Assembly: GCF_014334015.1 (NCBI RefSeq) | Contig: NZ_CP060488.1 | Location: 3,616,501 to 3,680,500, forward strand | DNA: 64,000 nt | Origin: Bacteroides sp. M10 | GTDB lineage: Bacteria; Bacteroidota; Bacteroidia; Bacteroidales; Bacteroidaceae | Reading direction: 5' to 3' | Shown: one piece after another, positions 53,254 to 61,849 of the stretch | Layout: each line of letters starts with the position of its first letter | Numbering within the stretch: the stretch's first letter is position 1 | Notes under the pieces: generated by a model | Told to the model about the DNA's origin: nothing | Seen by the model: the letters and a program-made list of their open reading frames with translations, nothing else | Databases searched by the model: none | Made by a program: the position numbers and the translations under genes

Positions 53254-53922
53254 CTATTCAATTCGCTGCACCGTTACATCCGGAAATTCCTGTATCAGCG
53301 AAAGCAGATGCCCTTCATCATTATTTCGCTTCGACTTGATAACCATCGTAACCTGATAATATTCTGTTTCACCCGTGTGTTGCGTTTCCATCTCGTAAGA
53401 GATTATCAGGTAGTCTTTAGAGTTGAATCTGTCCGCTATCTGTTTCAGTATGTCTTTGTTGGGAGTTGAGAAAGAAACCATCGAGCTTTTCATTCCGATG
53501 CTTTTAAATAGATAGCTAAGTAGTTCCAGTCCGACGAGGGTTAACACCGTGGCGGCAATGCCGATGGTGTACATTCCTGCACCTACCGCCAAGCCGATAC
53601 CTGCTGTTGCCCAGATTCCTGCGGCGGTAGTCAGTCCGCGTACAATCTGTTTTTGAAAGATGATGGTTCCTGCACCGATAAATCCGATACCGCTGACAAC
53701 CTGTGCCGCCACCCGACTGGGATCGAGTGTGACACTACTTTCTTTTATAATTTCCTGAAATCCGTATTGGGAAACAATCATAATCAAAGCACTACCTAGC
53801 GACACGAGAAAATGAGTGCGGTATCCGGCTTCTTTGGCACGGTATTCACGATCCAGTCCGATGATGGTTCCCAGTATTCCGGCGACCAATAAACGGATTA
53901 CAAAATCCATATTCAACATCAT
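53254..53922 (-). CDS. MgtC/SapB-family membrane protein
   Basis: A 222-residue protein from ATG 53922, preceded by AAAGGAG. Family motifs are GLDREYRAKEAGYRTHFLVSLG, GIGFIGAGTI, and LTTAAGIWATAGIGLAVG. Four to five membrane spans precede a C-terminal cytoplasmic ACT-like domain. Members are associated with Mg2+ homeostasis or membrane ATPase regulation in other bacteria; the role here is inferred. Confidence 0.9.
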   Translation of the reverse strand: MMLNMDFVIRLLVAGILGTIIGLDREYRAKEAGYRTHFLVSLGSALIMIVSQYGFQEIIKESSVTLDPSRVAAQVVSGIGFIGAGTIIFQKQIVRGLTTAAGIWATAGIGLAVGAGMYTIGIAATVLTLVGLELLSYLFKSIGMKSSMVSFSTPNKDILKQIADRFNSKDYLIISYEMETQHTGETEYYQVTMVIKSKRNNDEGHLLSLIQEFPDVTVQRIE

Positions 53923-54096
53923 GTGTTCAATCTCCTTTCTGTTTTTTATTGTTTGTGGAAAAATGCTTAGGACTATAAATATACAATTATTTCCCCTTTT
54001 TGTATCAATCATTTAGTAATATTTGAACGTATCCAATTCATTTTATCGTATATTCGCAGATTCAAATAAATGTTTAATCCCGCGACCGAGCAAATA

Positions 54097-54465
54097 ATGA
54101 AGAAAAGAATTTTTTATATAATCAGCTTTCTGGTGATCTTCTGTATTGAGGTGTTGATAGCTTTGTATGTGCGCGACCGTTTCATACGTCCCTATGTCGG
54201 AGATATGCTGGTTGTAGTGCTGGTATATAGCTTTGTACGTATCTTTCTACCGACGGGGATTCCGCGGATGCCGTTTTATGTCTTTCTTTTTGCCTGTTTC
54301 GTAGAAGTGTTGCAATACTTCCAGCTGGTGGAAACATTGGGCATTACGAACCGCGTAGCCCGAATTGTGCTGGGTTCTACGTTCGATTGGGGAGATATTG
54401 CCTGCTATGCTGTGGGATGCGTTTTCATTGTCTTATTCGAGCATTTCGTCCGGCGTAGATCGTAG
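54097..54465 (+). CDS. DUF2809 membrane protein
   Basis: A 122-residue protein from ATG 54097; an upstream ATG at 54070 is possible. It has four hydrophobic segments, with the family-type stretches YVGDMLVVVLVYSFVR, FACFVEVLQYF, and GSTFDWGDIACYAVG. The family is uncharacterised. The end lies 5 nt from the convergent K+ channel gene. Confidence 0.85.
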   Translation: MKKRIFYIISFLVIFCIEVLIALYVRDRFIRPYVGDMLVVVLVYSFVRIFLPTGIPRMPFYVFLFACFVEVLQYFQLVETLGITNRVARIVLGSTFDWGDIACYAVGCVFIVLFEHFVRRRS

Positions 54466-54470
54466 AGGAT

Positions 54471-55340
54471 TTATTTCTCTTCCGCTTTGGTTTCGGATGG
54501 GTCCAGGCTGTGCCCGCAATATTTGCAAAACTCTGCATTATCTTCGTGTCCGGAGCGATGGCAGTTGGGACATTCTTTGTCTCTCCTGCGTTTATACTCT
54601 TTCATCATGGAGGCAGATACGATACCTGTGGGTACGGCAATAATTGTGTAACCGATCAGCATGACACAGGCGGAAAGGAATTTTCCGAGGCCGGTGGCGG
54701 GAGTAATATCTCCATAACCTACGGTAGTCATGGTGACGATAGCCCAATAGATGCTGTTCGGGATATTGTTGAACTGGGAGTTGGGTTGCGTTCCTTCAAT
54801 CATATACATTAGCGTTCCGATGGAAGTCACCAGAATGACGACAAACAAGAAGAACACTGCAATCTTCTTACTACTTTCACGCAAGGCAGTGAGCAGCCGT
54901 TCCCCCTCATTCAGAAAATTGAAAAGCTTGAAGACGCGGAACACACGTATCAGGCGGAAGGCACGAATGATGAGTAGATAGCGGGCGCCCGGGAAGAGCA
55001 GACCGATGTAAAGAGGCAACGTGGCCAGTAAGTCTACGATACCGAAAAAGCTGAATATGTATTTCCGGGGACGGGGTGAACAGTAGATCCTCGTCAGGTA
55101 TTCGAAAGTAAAGAAGCCGGTGAAAAGGAATTCCATAATGACGAATGGAGTCGTCAGATAGGTGGGAAGTCCTTTCAGACTTTCGATGATGACGAGCAAT
55201 ACGCTGACCAAAATACAGGCGATAAGAATCACGTCGAACAATTTCCCGGCAGGGGTGTCCGATTCGAAGATGATGACGTATAACTTTCGTTTCAGTTTCT
55301 CGTCATGCAAAAAACGATGGATTCTTTCTTTCAGTTTCAT
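54471..55340 (-). CDS. Voltage-sensor potassium channel with C-terminal zinc ribbon
   Basis: A 289-residue, six-span channel. The S4-like helix has positive residues every third position (R126, R129, R132, R135, K138). The selectivity filter is TTVGYGD at 205-211. A short cytoplasmic tail ends in a double CxxC zinc ribbon (CPNC and CKYC). Voltage-gated K+ flux is the expected role; the zinc ribbon tail is unusual and may bind a partner. Confidence 0.92.
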   Translation of the reverse strand: MKLKERIHRFLHDEKLKRKLYVIIFESDTPAGKLFDVILIACILVSVLLVIIESLKGLPTYLTTPFVIMEFLFTGFFTFEYLTRIYCSPRPRKYIFSFFGIVDLLATLPLYIGLLFPGARYLLIIRAFRLIRVFRVFKLFNFLNEGERLLTALRESSKKIAVFFLFVVILVTSIGTLMYMIEGTQPNSQFNNIPNSIYWAIVTMTTVGYGDITPATGLGKFLSACVMLIGYTIIAVPTGIVSASMMKEYKRRRDKECPNCHRSGHEDNAEFCKYCGHSLDPSETKAEEK

Positions 55341-55378
55341 ATCAATAGTGCTTGGCCGGAATTAAAGAAAAAGCCTTT

Positions 55379-56347
55379 TTAGTCGATAACCCACTGTTTA
55401 TTGTAGGCAACGGTCTTTTGCGGGTTGTAATACATTCCCTCTTGTGTGGGAATATAGAGAATGTATGTCTTTCCGGTCTTGTTTTTCAATGAAGTGTCGC
55501 GCAGCCAGGGGTTGGCATCACGGAGTTGGGCATAGGTGATTCCCTGTGACTTTGCGTAGTCGTTCAGATCGTCGATAGAAGTGTTGACGGTTACCTCTTT
55601 ATAAGAAATAGGCGGATACAGATGTTCCCGTTTCAAGAGGAATCCGTAACGTTGCGGGTTATTGAATATCTCTTTGGCTGCCAGCAGGCGGAACATGTAG
55701 CGGGAAGTTTCCTCTACCAGCCATAAGTCCATGGCATGACTTGCCAACTGCTTTTCAAGTTGGGAGGAGATGCGTCCCTGTCCGGCGTTATAGGCAGCGG
55801 AGACAGCCATCCAATCGCCATATTTGGCATACGCCTGTTTGAAGTATTTGCAGGCGGCAACGGTTGCTTTTTCAATATGATAGCGTTCGTCTACGTTATC
55901 GTTCACTTCCAGCCCGAATTCCCGTCCGGTGGCAGGCATAAATTGCCACAGACCCGCTGCTCCTGCCGGAGAGCGTGCAATGTTGTTCAGATTGCTCTCG
56001 ATGACCATCAGGTATTTGAAGTCATCAGGAATACCGTTTGCTTTCAGTATCGGTTCGATGATGGGGAAGTAACGGTTGGCACGCTTGATTAATAACATGG
56101 TGGTGGAGTGCATATAGGTGAAGGCCATCATCTCGCGGTCCATCCGTTCGCGGCGGTCATAGCGCCGGAGGTCAATCGTTTCCCCGTCGAAGGTGACCTG
56201 TGTGGGAACAGTAGGCGGAGTGACACAATAAGGCACTTCCGATTTGGCGGAATGTTGTTCGTTCACTTGGCTGCTGCCTGTCAATATTGGGATGGAAGCA
56301 CCGATGCAAAATACTAATATAAGTGTAAGAATATAGTTGATTTTCAT
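55379..56347 (-). CDS. Lytic murein transglycosylase with LysM-like tail
   Basis: A 322-residue protein from ATG 56347; ATG 56359 is possible. A signal-type hydrophobic N terminus precedes an SLT catalytic domain with LMVIESNLNNIARSPAGAAG, where the glutamate of ES is catalytic, and GLWQFMPATGREFGL. The AYNAGQGRISS stretch and a LysM-like C-terminal segment (YAKSQGITYAQLRDANPWL) follow. It cuts peptidoglycan glycan strands in the periplasm, as MltD does. It lies just upstream of the K+ channel gene on the same strand. Confidence 0.92.
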   Translation of the reverse strand: MKINYILTLILVFCIGASIPILTGSSQVNEQHSAKSEVPYCVTPPTVPTQVTFDGETIDLRRYDRRERMDREMMAFTYMHSTTMLLIKRANRYFPIIEPILKANGIPDDFKYLMVIESNLNNIARSPAGAAGLWQFMPATGREFGLEVNDNVDERYHIEKATVAACKYFKQAYAKYGDWMAVSAAYNAGQGRISSQLEKQLASHAMDLWLVEETSRYMFRLLAAKEIFNNPQRYGFLLKREHLYPPISYKEVTVNTSIDDLNDYAKSQGITYAQLRDANPWLRDTSLKNKTGKTYILYIPTQEGMYYNPQKTVAYNKQWVID

Positions 56348-56490
56348 TTGTCTTTTCATTTTATAACCTTTTTGGATGCTTCAATGTTTACGTCTATCTT
56401 GCAAAGATAACCTCATTTTGCTTTTTTCAAAGAACTTTTCTTGCATTTTATACGTTTTTCTAATAGAGTTAAAATAAACAACGAATCAAG

Positions 56491-57804
56491 ATGAATATAG
56501 CAATGACCGGAGCTACCGGATATATAGGTAAACATCTTTCTAATTATCTTACAGAAAAGGGCGGACATCGGATCATTCCTCTGGGAAGGTCGATGTTTCG
56601 CGAAGGTATGTCCGGTTATTTGATTCAGACACTGACCCATTGTGATGTTGTCATCAACCTGGCAGGTGCACCTATCAATAAACGTTGGACACCGGAATAT
56701 AAACAGGAGCTTTTCAACAGTCGTATTGTCGTAACCAATCGTATTATCCGTGCTTTGAATGCAGTCAAGACGAAACCGAAACTGATGATTTCGGCTTCTG
56801 CCGTAGGTTATTATCCTTCGGAAGCGGAGGTGGACGAATATACCCGTACCCGTGGAGAAGGCTTTCTGTCCGATCTTTGCTATGCGTGGGAAAAAGAGGC
56901 GAAACACTGTCCCGAACCTACAAGGCTCGTTATCACACGCTTTGGCGTAGTGCTTTCTCCGGACGGGGGAGCGATGCAGCAGATGCTTCGCCCTTTGCAA
57001 GCTACCAAGATAGCTACCGCCATCGGTCCCGGTACGCAGGCTTTTCCGTGGATATCGATACGTGATCTTTGCCGTGCAATGGAGTTTTTTATCACTCACG
57101 AAGAGACACGTGGGGTATATAATCTGGTTGCTCCGCAGCAAATCTCGCAATATGCTTTCACCCGTGCGATGGGAAAGGCTTATCGGGCATGGACGACGAT
57201 GGTGGCCCCGCAAAGAATTTTCCGTATCTTATATGGTGAAGCGGCATCCTTCCTGACTGCGGGCCAGAGAGTCCGCCCAACGCGTCTGACGGAAGCAGGA
57301 TTTCATTTCTCCATTCCCAATGTCGAACGTCTTTTCAGAGGTACAAACCATAGTACGGTTATCTCTCTCGACCTGCACCGGTATATGGGACTTTGGTATG
57401 AAATAGCCCGCTACGAGAATCGCTTTGAATACGGACTTGTAGACGTCACGGCTACTTACACGCTCCGTCCCGACGGCATGATTCGTGTGGAGAACCGGGG
57501 ATGCAAACGTAATTCTCCTTACGACATCTGCAAGACTGCCAACGGACACGCCAAAATACCCGATCCCACACAGCCGGGCAAACTGAAAGTGTCTTTCTTC
57601 CTTAGTTTCTATTCTGATTATTATGTCTTGGAACTGGATGAAGAGAATTACAATTATGCCCTGGTAGGCAGCAGTACTGATAAATATCTCTGGATACTAA
57701 GCCGTACACCCCAACTGCCGGAAGAAATCAAGAAGAAACTCGTCACCGCTGCCGAACGTCGTGGATACGATACGAGCCAGTTGAAGTGGATTGAGCAACT
57801 CTGA
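56491..57804 (+). CDS. TIGR01777-type SDR oxidoreductase fused to a Blc-like lipocalin
   Basis: A 437-residue, two-part protein. Residues 1-285 are a full TIGR01777/SulA-like nucleotide-binding protein: TGATGYIGKHL, NLAGAPINKRW, and the C-terminal VRPTRLTEAGFHFSIP. Residues 286-437 are a bacterial lipocalin of the Blc group: GLWYEIARYENRFE (GxW core at 300-302) and YALVGSSTDKYLWILSR. No signal peptide is seen at either junction, so the lipocalin would be cytoplasmic, which is unusual for Blc. Confidence 0.92.
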   Translation: MNIAMTGATGYIGKHLSNYLTEKGGHRIIPLGRSMFREGMSGYLIQTLTHCDVVINLAGAPINKRWTPEYKQELFNSRIVVTNRIIRALNAVKTKPKLMISASAVGYYPSEAEVDEYTRTRGEGFLSDLCYAWEKEAKHCPEPTRLVITRFGVVLSPDGGAMQQMLRPLQATKIATAIGPGTQAFPWISIRDLCRAMEFFITHEETRGVYNLVAPQQISQYAFTRAMGKAYRAWTTMVAPQRIFRILYGEAASFLTAGQRVRPTRLTEAGFHFSIPNVERLFRGTNHSTVISLDLHRYMGLWYEIARYENRFEYGLVDVTATYTLRPDGMIRVENRGCKRNSPYDICKTANGHAKIPDPTQPGKLKVSFFLSFYSDYYVLELDEENYNYALVGSSTDKYLWILSRTPQLPEEIKKKLVTAAERRGYDTSQLKWIEQL

Positions 57805-57886
57805 TCGCAATCTGTGCCTGATAACCTAAGATTATTTTGCCGGAATGCTTAACGAACAATGAGACAACTTTAAAACAACAGAAATT

Positions 57887-58162
57887 ATGGATTACGAAAT
57901 TATTCATCAGCCCGAACAAAAATTGTTCAAGACAGAAGTAGACGGTCGCACCGCCTTTGTACAATATCGCCTGATAGGTGATTCTCTTGATATTATCCAC
58001 ACAATTGTGCCACAACCTATTGAAGGGCGGGGGATTGCCGCTGCTTTGGTAAAAGCTGCTTACGCCTATGCATTAGCTAACGGGATGAAGCCGAAAGCAA
58101 CGTGCTTTTATGCAGTGAAGTGGTTGGAAAGACACCCGGAAATAAATGGTGGTGTTGATTGA
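57887..58162 (+). CDS. GNAT-type N-acetyltransferase (YidJ/Yjdj-like)
   Basis: A 91-residue minimal GNAT protein with the acetyl-CoA binding pattern VPQPIEGRGIAAALVKAAYA and a C-terminal CFYAVKWLERHPE. It belongs to the small group of short acetyltransferases whose substrates are unknown. It is followed by a shared bidirectional terminator. Confidence 0.9.
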   Translation: MDYEIIHQPEQKLFKTEVDGRTAFVQYRLIGDSLDIIHTIVPQPIEGRGIAAALVKAAYAYALANGMKPKATCFYAVKWLERHPEINGGVD

Positions 58163-58192
58163 TTTCAAAGAAGATACTTTGTCAGCTAAAAA

Positions 58193-58231
58193 TGCGTCAG
58201 AAACATAATTCTTAATAGTTTCCGACGCATC
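58193..58231. terminator. Bidirectional hairpin between convergent genes
   Basis: ATGCGTC (58193-58199) with GAAA and TTTC with GACGCAT (58225-58231) can pair with a short mismatch and a loop of about 16 nt. It lies between the GNAT gene and the zinc-ribbon gene. Confidence 0.65.
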
Positions 58232-58245
58232 TCTGTATTACTGAT

Positions 58246-58515
58246 TTACTGTTTCCACCTCTTCAACTGTGGAAAGTACTCCTTCATCGTTTTCCGTGCT
58301 TCCTCCACTGTGTATTTCACTTCCGAGTCTTTATTGAACTCATCCAGATAATTCAGATTAAGCTCGATCATCTCGTCCATGGTACACTCTTTCGTGAAAT
58401 GTCCGTCCGCATAGCAATAGTGGCAATAATCTTCGTTCTTGCTACCGTCCGCTTCTTTTCCAAAAGTTGAGTCGTCTATCGGCATACCGCAACTTTGACA
58501 AAATTTTTGTTCCAT
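58246..58515 (-). CDS. Small zinc-ribbon protein
   Basis: An 89-residue protein with CxxC at FCQSCGMPID and CHYC at YCHYCYADG, forming one zinc ribbon. The rest is helical and acidic (DEMIELNLNYLDEFNK). The family is annotated as a zinc-ribbon domain protein and is probably a regulator or adapter; the target is unknown. Confidence 0.88.
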   Translation of the reverse strand: MEQKFCQSCGMPIDDSTFGKEADGSKNEDYCHYCYADGHFTKECTMDEMIELNLNYLDEFNKDSEVKYTVEEARKTMKEYFPQLKRWKQ

Positions 58516-58633
58516 CTTTTTTTGTTAGATTATAAGTTTATGTTACAAGACAAATGTAAGTAGAAATATTGGAAAAGAAGTAATCCGGTCTTGCTATTTA
58601 TTCATTTATTTCTTTCCTGGTTTACTTTTGGTG

Positions 58634-59365
58634 TTAATTGGTTTTCACGGGCAGCCGTTTCCACATCCAACGGGGAATCATTTTCCAGAAAAAGACCAGT
58701 ATCCGGTAGCGCCAGTCGATCACTACTATCCGTTGTTTCCGCTCCAGTGACCAGGCGATGTGACGTCCCACTTTCGCTGCATCCATCAATAGCGGATAAT
58801 GTTTCCCGTCGTTGAGCAAGTCGGTGGCAACAAATCCGGGACGGATATCAGTAAAACGGATATTCAGTTTTTGTAAATATGAAAGTTGTTCGAGAGCATC
58901 TATGTAAGTGTTCTGGAAGCGTTTGGTGGCAGAGTAGGCAGGAGCCACTCCAAGTCCTTTCGTTCCCGCGATGGAGCTGATGACTGCCAGGTGGCCTCCT
59001 CCGCTTTTCCTGAAATAGATGAAAGCGGTATCCACCATGCGGATAAATCCCTCTACATTGGTGTATGCTGTGTTCAGTTCCACCTCCATGTTCAGATTCG
59101 TATTCTGGAAACCGATGCCCGAGCTAAGAAGAAACAAATCCATGCCGCCCACCTTGTCGATGAGCATATTCAATTTCTCGCCTGCATCTTCCTGGGTTAC
59201 GTCCAACGCTTGAATTTGAATCTGATCCGGTGCTGCCCGTTGCAGGTTTTCGAGAGCAGATTGCCGTCTGCCGGCTACTCCGATTTGCCATCCATCCAGT
59301 AACAGACATTTTGCAACTTCTTGCCCGATGCCGGAGGTAGCGCCAATGATAATGGCTTTTTTCAT
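58634..59365 (-). CDS. Short-chain dehydrogenase/reductase
   Basis: A 243-residue SDR protein. The nucleotide-binding motif GATSGIG is at 8-14, with the SSGIGF motif in the middle and the YSATK catalytic Tyr-Lys pair. The C terminus is basic and hydrophobic (FFWKMIPRWMWKRLP), suggesting membrane association. The substrate is unknown. It is followed on the same strand upstream by the YgbA-like gene. Confidence 0.93.
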   Translation of the reverse strand: MKKAIIIGATSGIGQEVAKCLLLDGWQIGVAGRRQSALENLQRAAPDQIQIQALDVTQEDAGEKLNMLIDKVGGMDLFLLSSGIGFQNTNLNMEVELNTAYTNVEGFIRMVDTAFIYFRKSGGGHLAVISSIAGTKGLGVAPAYSATKRFQNTYIDALEQLSYLQKLNIRFTDIRPGFVATDLLNDGKHYPLLMDAAKVGRHIAWSLERKQRIVVIDWRYRILVFFWKMIPRWMWKRLPVKTN

Positions 59366-59384
59366 TACTGATTTTTTTAGTAAG

Positions 59385-59684
59385 TTATAGGTTCAATAAA
59401 TGTCGTATGGCCTGCCAGGGTGCATAAAGCAACATCCTCGGTCCGGAGAAACGCATCACCTGTCGCATTCGTTCGCGCATGACGGGCTTGTAACAATGTA
59501 CGGTGCATTCCTTGCATGCACTCTTCTTCTCTCCAAACGGACAATGGTCGAGACGGGCGTGGGCATAGCGGAGCAACTCTTCACAGTCGGCACAAAGAAC
59601 TGTATTTTTTTCTTTTTTCCGGCAATAGAGGCGGATCATCAACTCTACCGTTTTCTTTTCGTGCGCAATGCGTGATGCTTTCAT
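59385..59684 (-). CDS. YgbA-like (nitrous oxide-stimulated promoter family) protein
   Basis: A protein of about 99 residues from ATG 59684; a start at 59714 is possible. It has the cysteine pattern CADCEELLRYAHARLDHCPFG followed by CKECTVHCYKP, typical of the YgbA_NO family. In enterobacteria the relative is controlled by nitric-oxide-responsive NsrR. The cysteines probably bind a metal or Fe-S cluster. The start is 20 nt upstream of the SDR gene, suggesting an operon. Confidence 0.85.
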   Translation of the reverse strand: MKASRIAHEKKTVELMIRLYCRKKEKNTVLCADCEELLRYAHARLDHCPFGEKKSACKECTVHCYKPVMRERMRQVMRFSGPRMLLYAPWQAIRHLLNL

Positions 59685-59791
59685 CTCTTTCTTTTTTACA
59701 CTTTGGAGTGACAAAGATAGCGAAGATTATGCAGAAATGCAGGCGTATTCTGTTAAAATACACCTTCTTCTTTTTTCTATTTTGAAAAGCA

Positions 59792-59889
59792 CCCTTTCAT
59801 TTTGGTAGGGTATTTAGAGATTACTTTTTCAAAATGAAAAAAATATTGCATTGATTATAAGCGAATTATCAGAGTCCCTTTCATTTTGG
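59792..59889. repeat. Direct and inverted CCCTTTCATTTTGG repeats upstream of trkH
   Basis: CCCTTTCATTTTGG occurs at 59792-59805 and again, identically, at 59876-59889. Between them CAAAATGAAA (near 59829-59839) is the inverted core. The gap of about 300 nt between the two divergent genes has no other feature. The arrangement looks like operators for a repressor or activator of trkH or the YgbA-like gene. Confidence 0.55.
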
Positions 59890-59988
59890 CATACTCTTGG
59901 CTATGTGGGGAACATACAAAATAATTCATGGGTTATGGAAGAGTACATTTCAGATAACAGTCTGTATATTCGGAGTAAGAATAATAGC

Positions 59989-61440
59989 ATGATTAACCGG
60001 AAGATGATAGGGCGCGTGCTGGGTATGTTGCTATTTATCGAATTGGGGATGTTCTTACTTTGTGCCGGAGTGTCGGCTGGTTACGGGGAAAGTGATTATA
60101 AATACTTTCTTTACACCTGTATCATCAATGCTGTGGTAGGCGGATTGTTACTGCTCTACGGACGGGGAGCGGAGAATAAGATGAGCCGGAGAGACGGATA
60201 TTGTGTGGTCACTCTTTCATGGGTGTTTTTTACCTTTTTCGGCATGCTACCTTTTTATTTTAGCGGAAGTATTGATACGATAACCAATGCCTTTTTCGAA
60301 ACCATGTCCGGGTTTACCACTACAGGAGCTACCATTCTCGATGATATTGAATCCCTTTCCCACGGTATGCTTTTCTGGCGAAGCCTGACGCAGTGGATCG
60401 GTGGTTTGGGGATTGTGTTTTTCACGATTGCCATTCTTCCTATCTTTACCACGGGAGGAGTGCAACTCTTTTCTGCTGAATCTACGGGAGTGACGCACGA
60501 CCGTACCCATCCGAAAATCAATGTCATGGCCAAGTGGTTGTGGACAATTTATCTGGTATTGACTATTTCGGAAACTGTCTTATTGATGTTTGGAGGCATG
60601 AGCTTGTTTGATGCCATTTGCCAGTCGTTTGCCACTACTGCTACGGGCGGATATTCTACGAAGCAGAACAGTATATCTTACTGGAATTCTCCGTATATAG
60701 AATATGTGGTGGCTATCTTTATGATTGTTTCCAGTATCAACTTCTCTTTGTTTCTGATGTGTTTGAAAGGAAAAGTCGGTCGTTTATTCAAAGATGAAGA
60801 GCTGCACTGGTTCCTGGCGTCGGTGGGTATCTTGACTTTCCTTATCACATTGGCGCTCGTCTTTCAAAATCATTATGACTGGGAACTGGCTTTCCGGAAA
60901 GCATTATTCCAGGTGTCTACGGTGCATACTTCCTGCGGTTTTGCTACGGATGATTATAATATGTGGCCTCCTTTCACGTGGTTACTGTTGTTTATTGCGA
61001 TGCTTTCGGGAGGGTGTACGGGTTCTACCAGTGGAGGTATCAAGAATATGCGGTTGCTGATTGTGGCACGTGCCATTCGGAATGAGTTCAAACATCTGCT
61101 CCACCCGAATGCCGTGCTTCCCGTACGTATCAATAAGCAGACGGTGTCTTCTTCTATCGTAACTACCGTATTGATTTTCTTTGCTTTTTATCTGGTTCTG
61201 ATCCTGATTGGGTGGACGGCTCTTTTGTTTTTGGGAGTTGGCTTTTCCGAGTCCGTCAGTACGGTTATTTCGAGTATAGGCAATGTCGGTCCGGGATTAG
61301 GTACTTGCGGGCCTGCATATTCGTGGAATTCTTTACCTGATCTGGCAAAGTGGATACTTTCTTTTCTGATGCTGGTGGGACGTCTGGAATTGTTTAGTGT
61401 ACTCCTGTTGTTTTATCCGGGATTCTGGAAGAATAGATAA
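59989..61440 (+). CDS. trkH: TrkH-family K+ uptake protein
   Basis: A 483-residue, multi-span protein from ATG 59989, which begins at the conserved MINRKMIGRVLG; a longer start at ATG 59935 is possible. The K+ pore loops are recognisable: SGFTTTGATI, ATGGYSTKQ, HTSCGFATDDY and IGNVGPGLG. TrkH moves K+ together with a TrkA regulatory subunit, which is not in the window. Confidence 0.94.
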   Translation: MINRKMIGRVLGMLLFIELGMFLLCAGVSAGYGESDYKYFLYTCIINAVVGGLLLLYGRGAENKMSRRDGYCVVTLSWVFFTFFGMLPFYFSGSIDTITNAFFETMSGFTTTGATILDDIESLSHGMLFWRSLTQWIGGLGIVFFTIAILPIFTTGGVQLFSAESTGVTHDRTHPKINVMAKWLWTIYLVLTISETVLLMFGGMSLFDAICQSFATTATGGYSTKQNSISYWNSPYIEYVVAIFMIVSSINFSLFLMCLKGKVGRLFKDEELHWFLASVGILTFLITLALVFQNHYDWELAFRKALFQVSTVHTSCGFATDDYNMWPPFTWLLLFIAMLSGGCTGSTSGGIKNMRLLIVARAIRNEFKHLLHPNAVLPVRINKQTVSSSIVTTVLIFFAFYLVLILIGWTALLFLGVGFSESVSTVISSIGNVGPGLGTCGPAYSWNSLPDLAKWILSFLMLVGRLELFSVLLLFYPGFWKNR

Positions 61441-61482
61441 ATTGTAAATCATGAATGGGCTTCTGAAACATCGTTGGAAGAG

Positions 61483-61514
61483 TTTGTGGTTGACGGAAAC
61501 AATCTGTATCTTTG
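61483..61514 (+). promoter_or_regulatory. Consensus promoter abutting a start codon
   Basis: TTTG (61483-61486), a 20-nt spacer and TATCTTTG (61507-61514) are followed by CGGC and ATG 61519. The transcript is expected to start at or within a base or two of the start codon. Confidence 0.8.
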
Positions 61515-61518
61515 CGGC

Positions 61519-61725
61519 ATGAAAAAGTTATTGTGTCCGCAATGCAAGATTGCAGCTATGTATGTGAAGAATGAACAGGGTGACAGGCTGCTGGTTTATG
61601 TGCTCGAAGATGGTGAAGTCGTTCCCAAATATCCGGAAGATTCAATGGAGGGGTTCGATTTGACAGAAGTCTTCTGCCTGGGATGCTCGTGGCATGGTTC
61701 ACCTAAACGGTTGGTGAAACGATAG
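61519..61725 (+). CDS. Small zinc-ribbon-like protein, probable leaderless gene
   Basis: A 68-residue protein starting MKKLLCPQCKIAAMYVKN with a CxxC pair, and a second pair in FCLGCSWHG. The four cysteines could hold one zinc ion. A full consensus promoter ends 4 nt before the ATG, so leaderless translation is likely. The family is not recognised further. Confidence 0.75.
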   Translation: MKKLLCPQCKIAAMYVKNEQGDRLLVYVLEDGEVVPKYPEDSMEGFDLTEVFCLGCSWHGSPKRLVKR

Positions 61726-61817
61726 ACCGGGGGCATTCATGCTTTCATTCTGATTTTTTTGATTTATGTCAACTAAAAGAGGAACGCAAATCGAGAACTA
61801 ATTCATTGAATTTTCCG

Positions 61818-61825
61818 TATCTTTG
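61818..61825 (+). promoter_or_regulatory. -7 box of the MATE gene
   Basis: TATCTTTG lies 25 nt before the start codon. The -33 box is not clear. Confidence 0.5.
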
Positions 61826-61849
61826 CGCCCGATTTTAGAACATAGACGT

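Noticed and set aside
55341..55378. Terminator between the K+ channel and the transglycosylase genes
   Set aside because: The only pairing is A5 with T5 around a GGC, too weak to call.
56413..57213. A 266-codon minus-strand frame opposite the SDR-lipocalin gene
   Set aside because: Arginine/histidine-rich shadow without motif; the plus-strand gene is a full-length family match.
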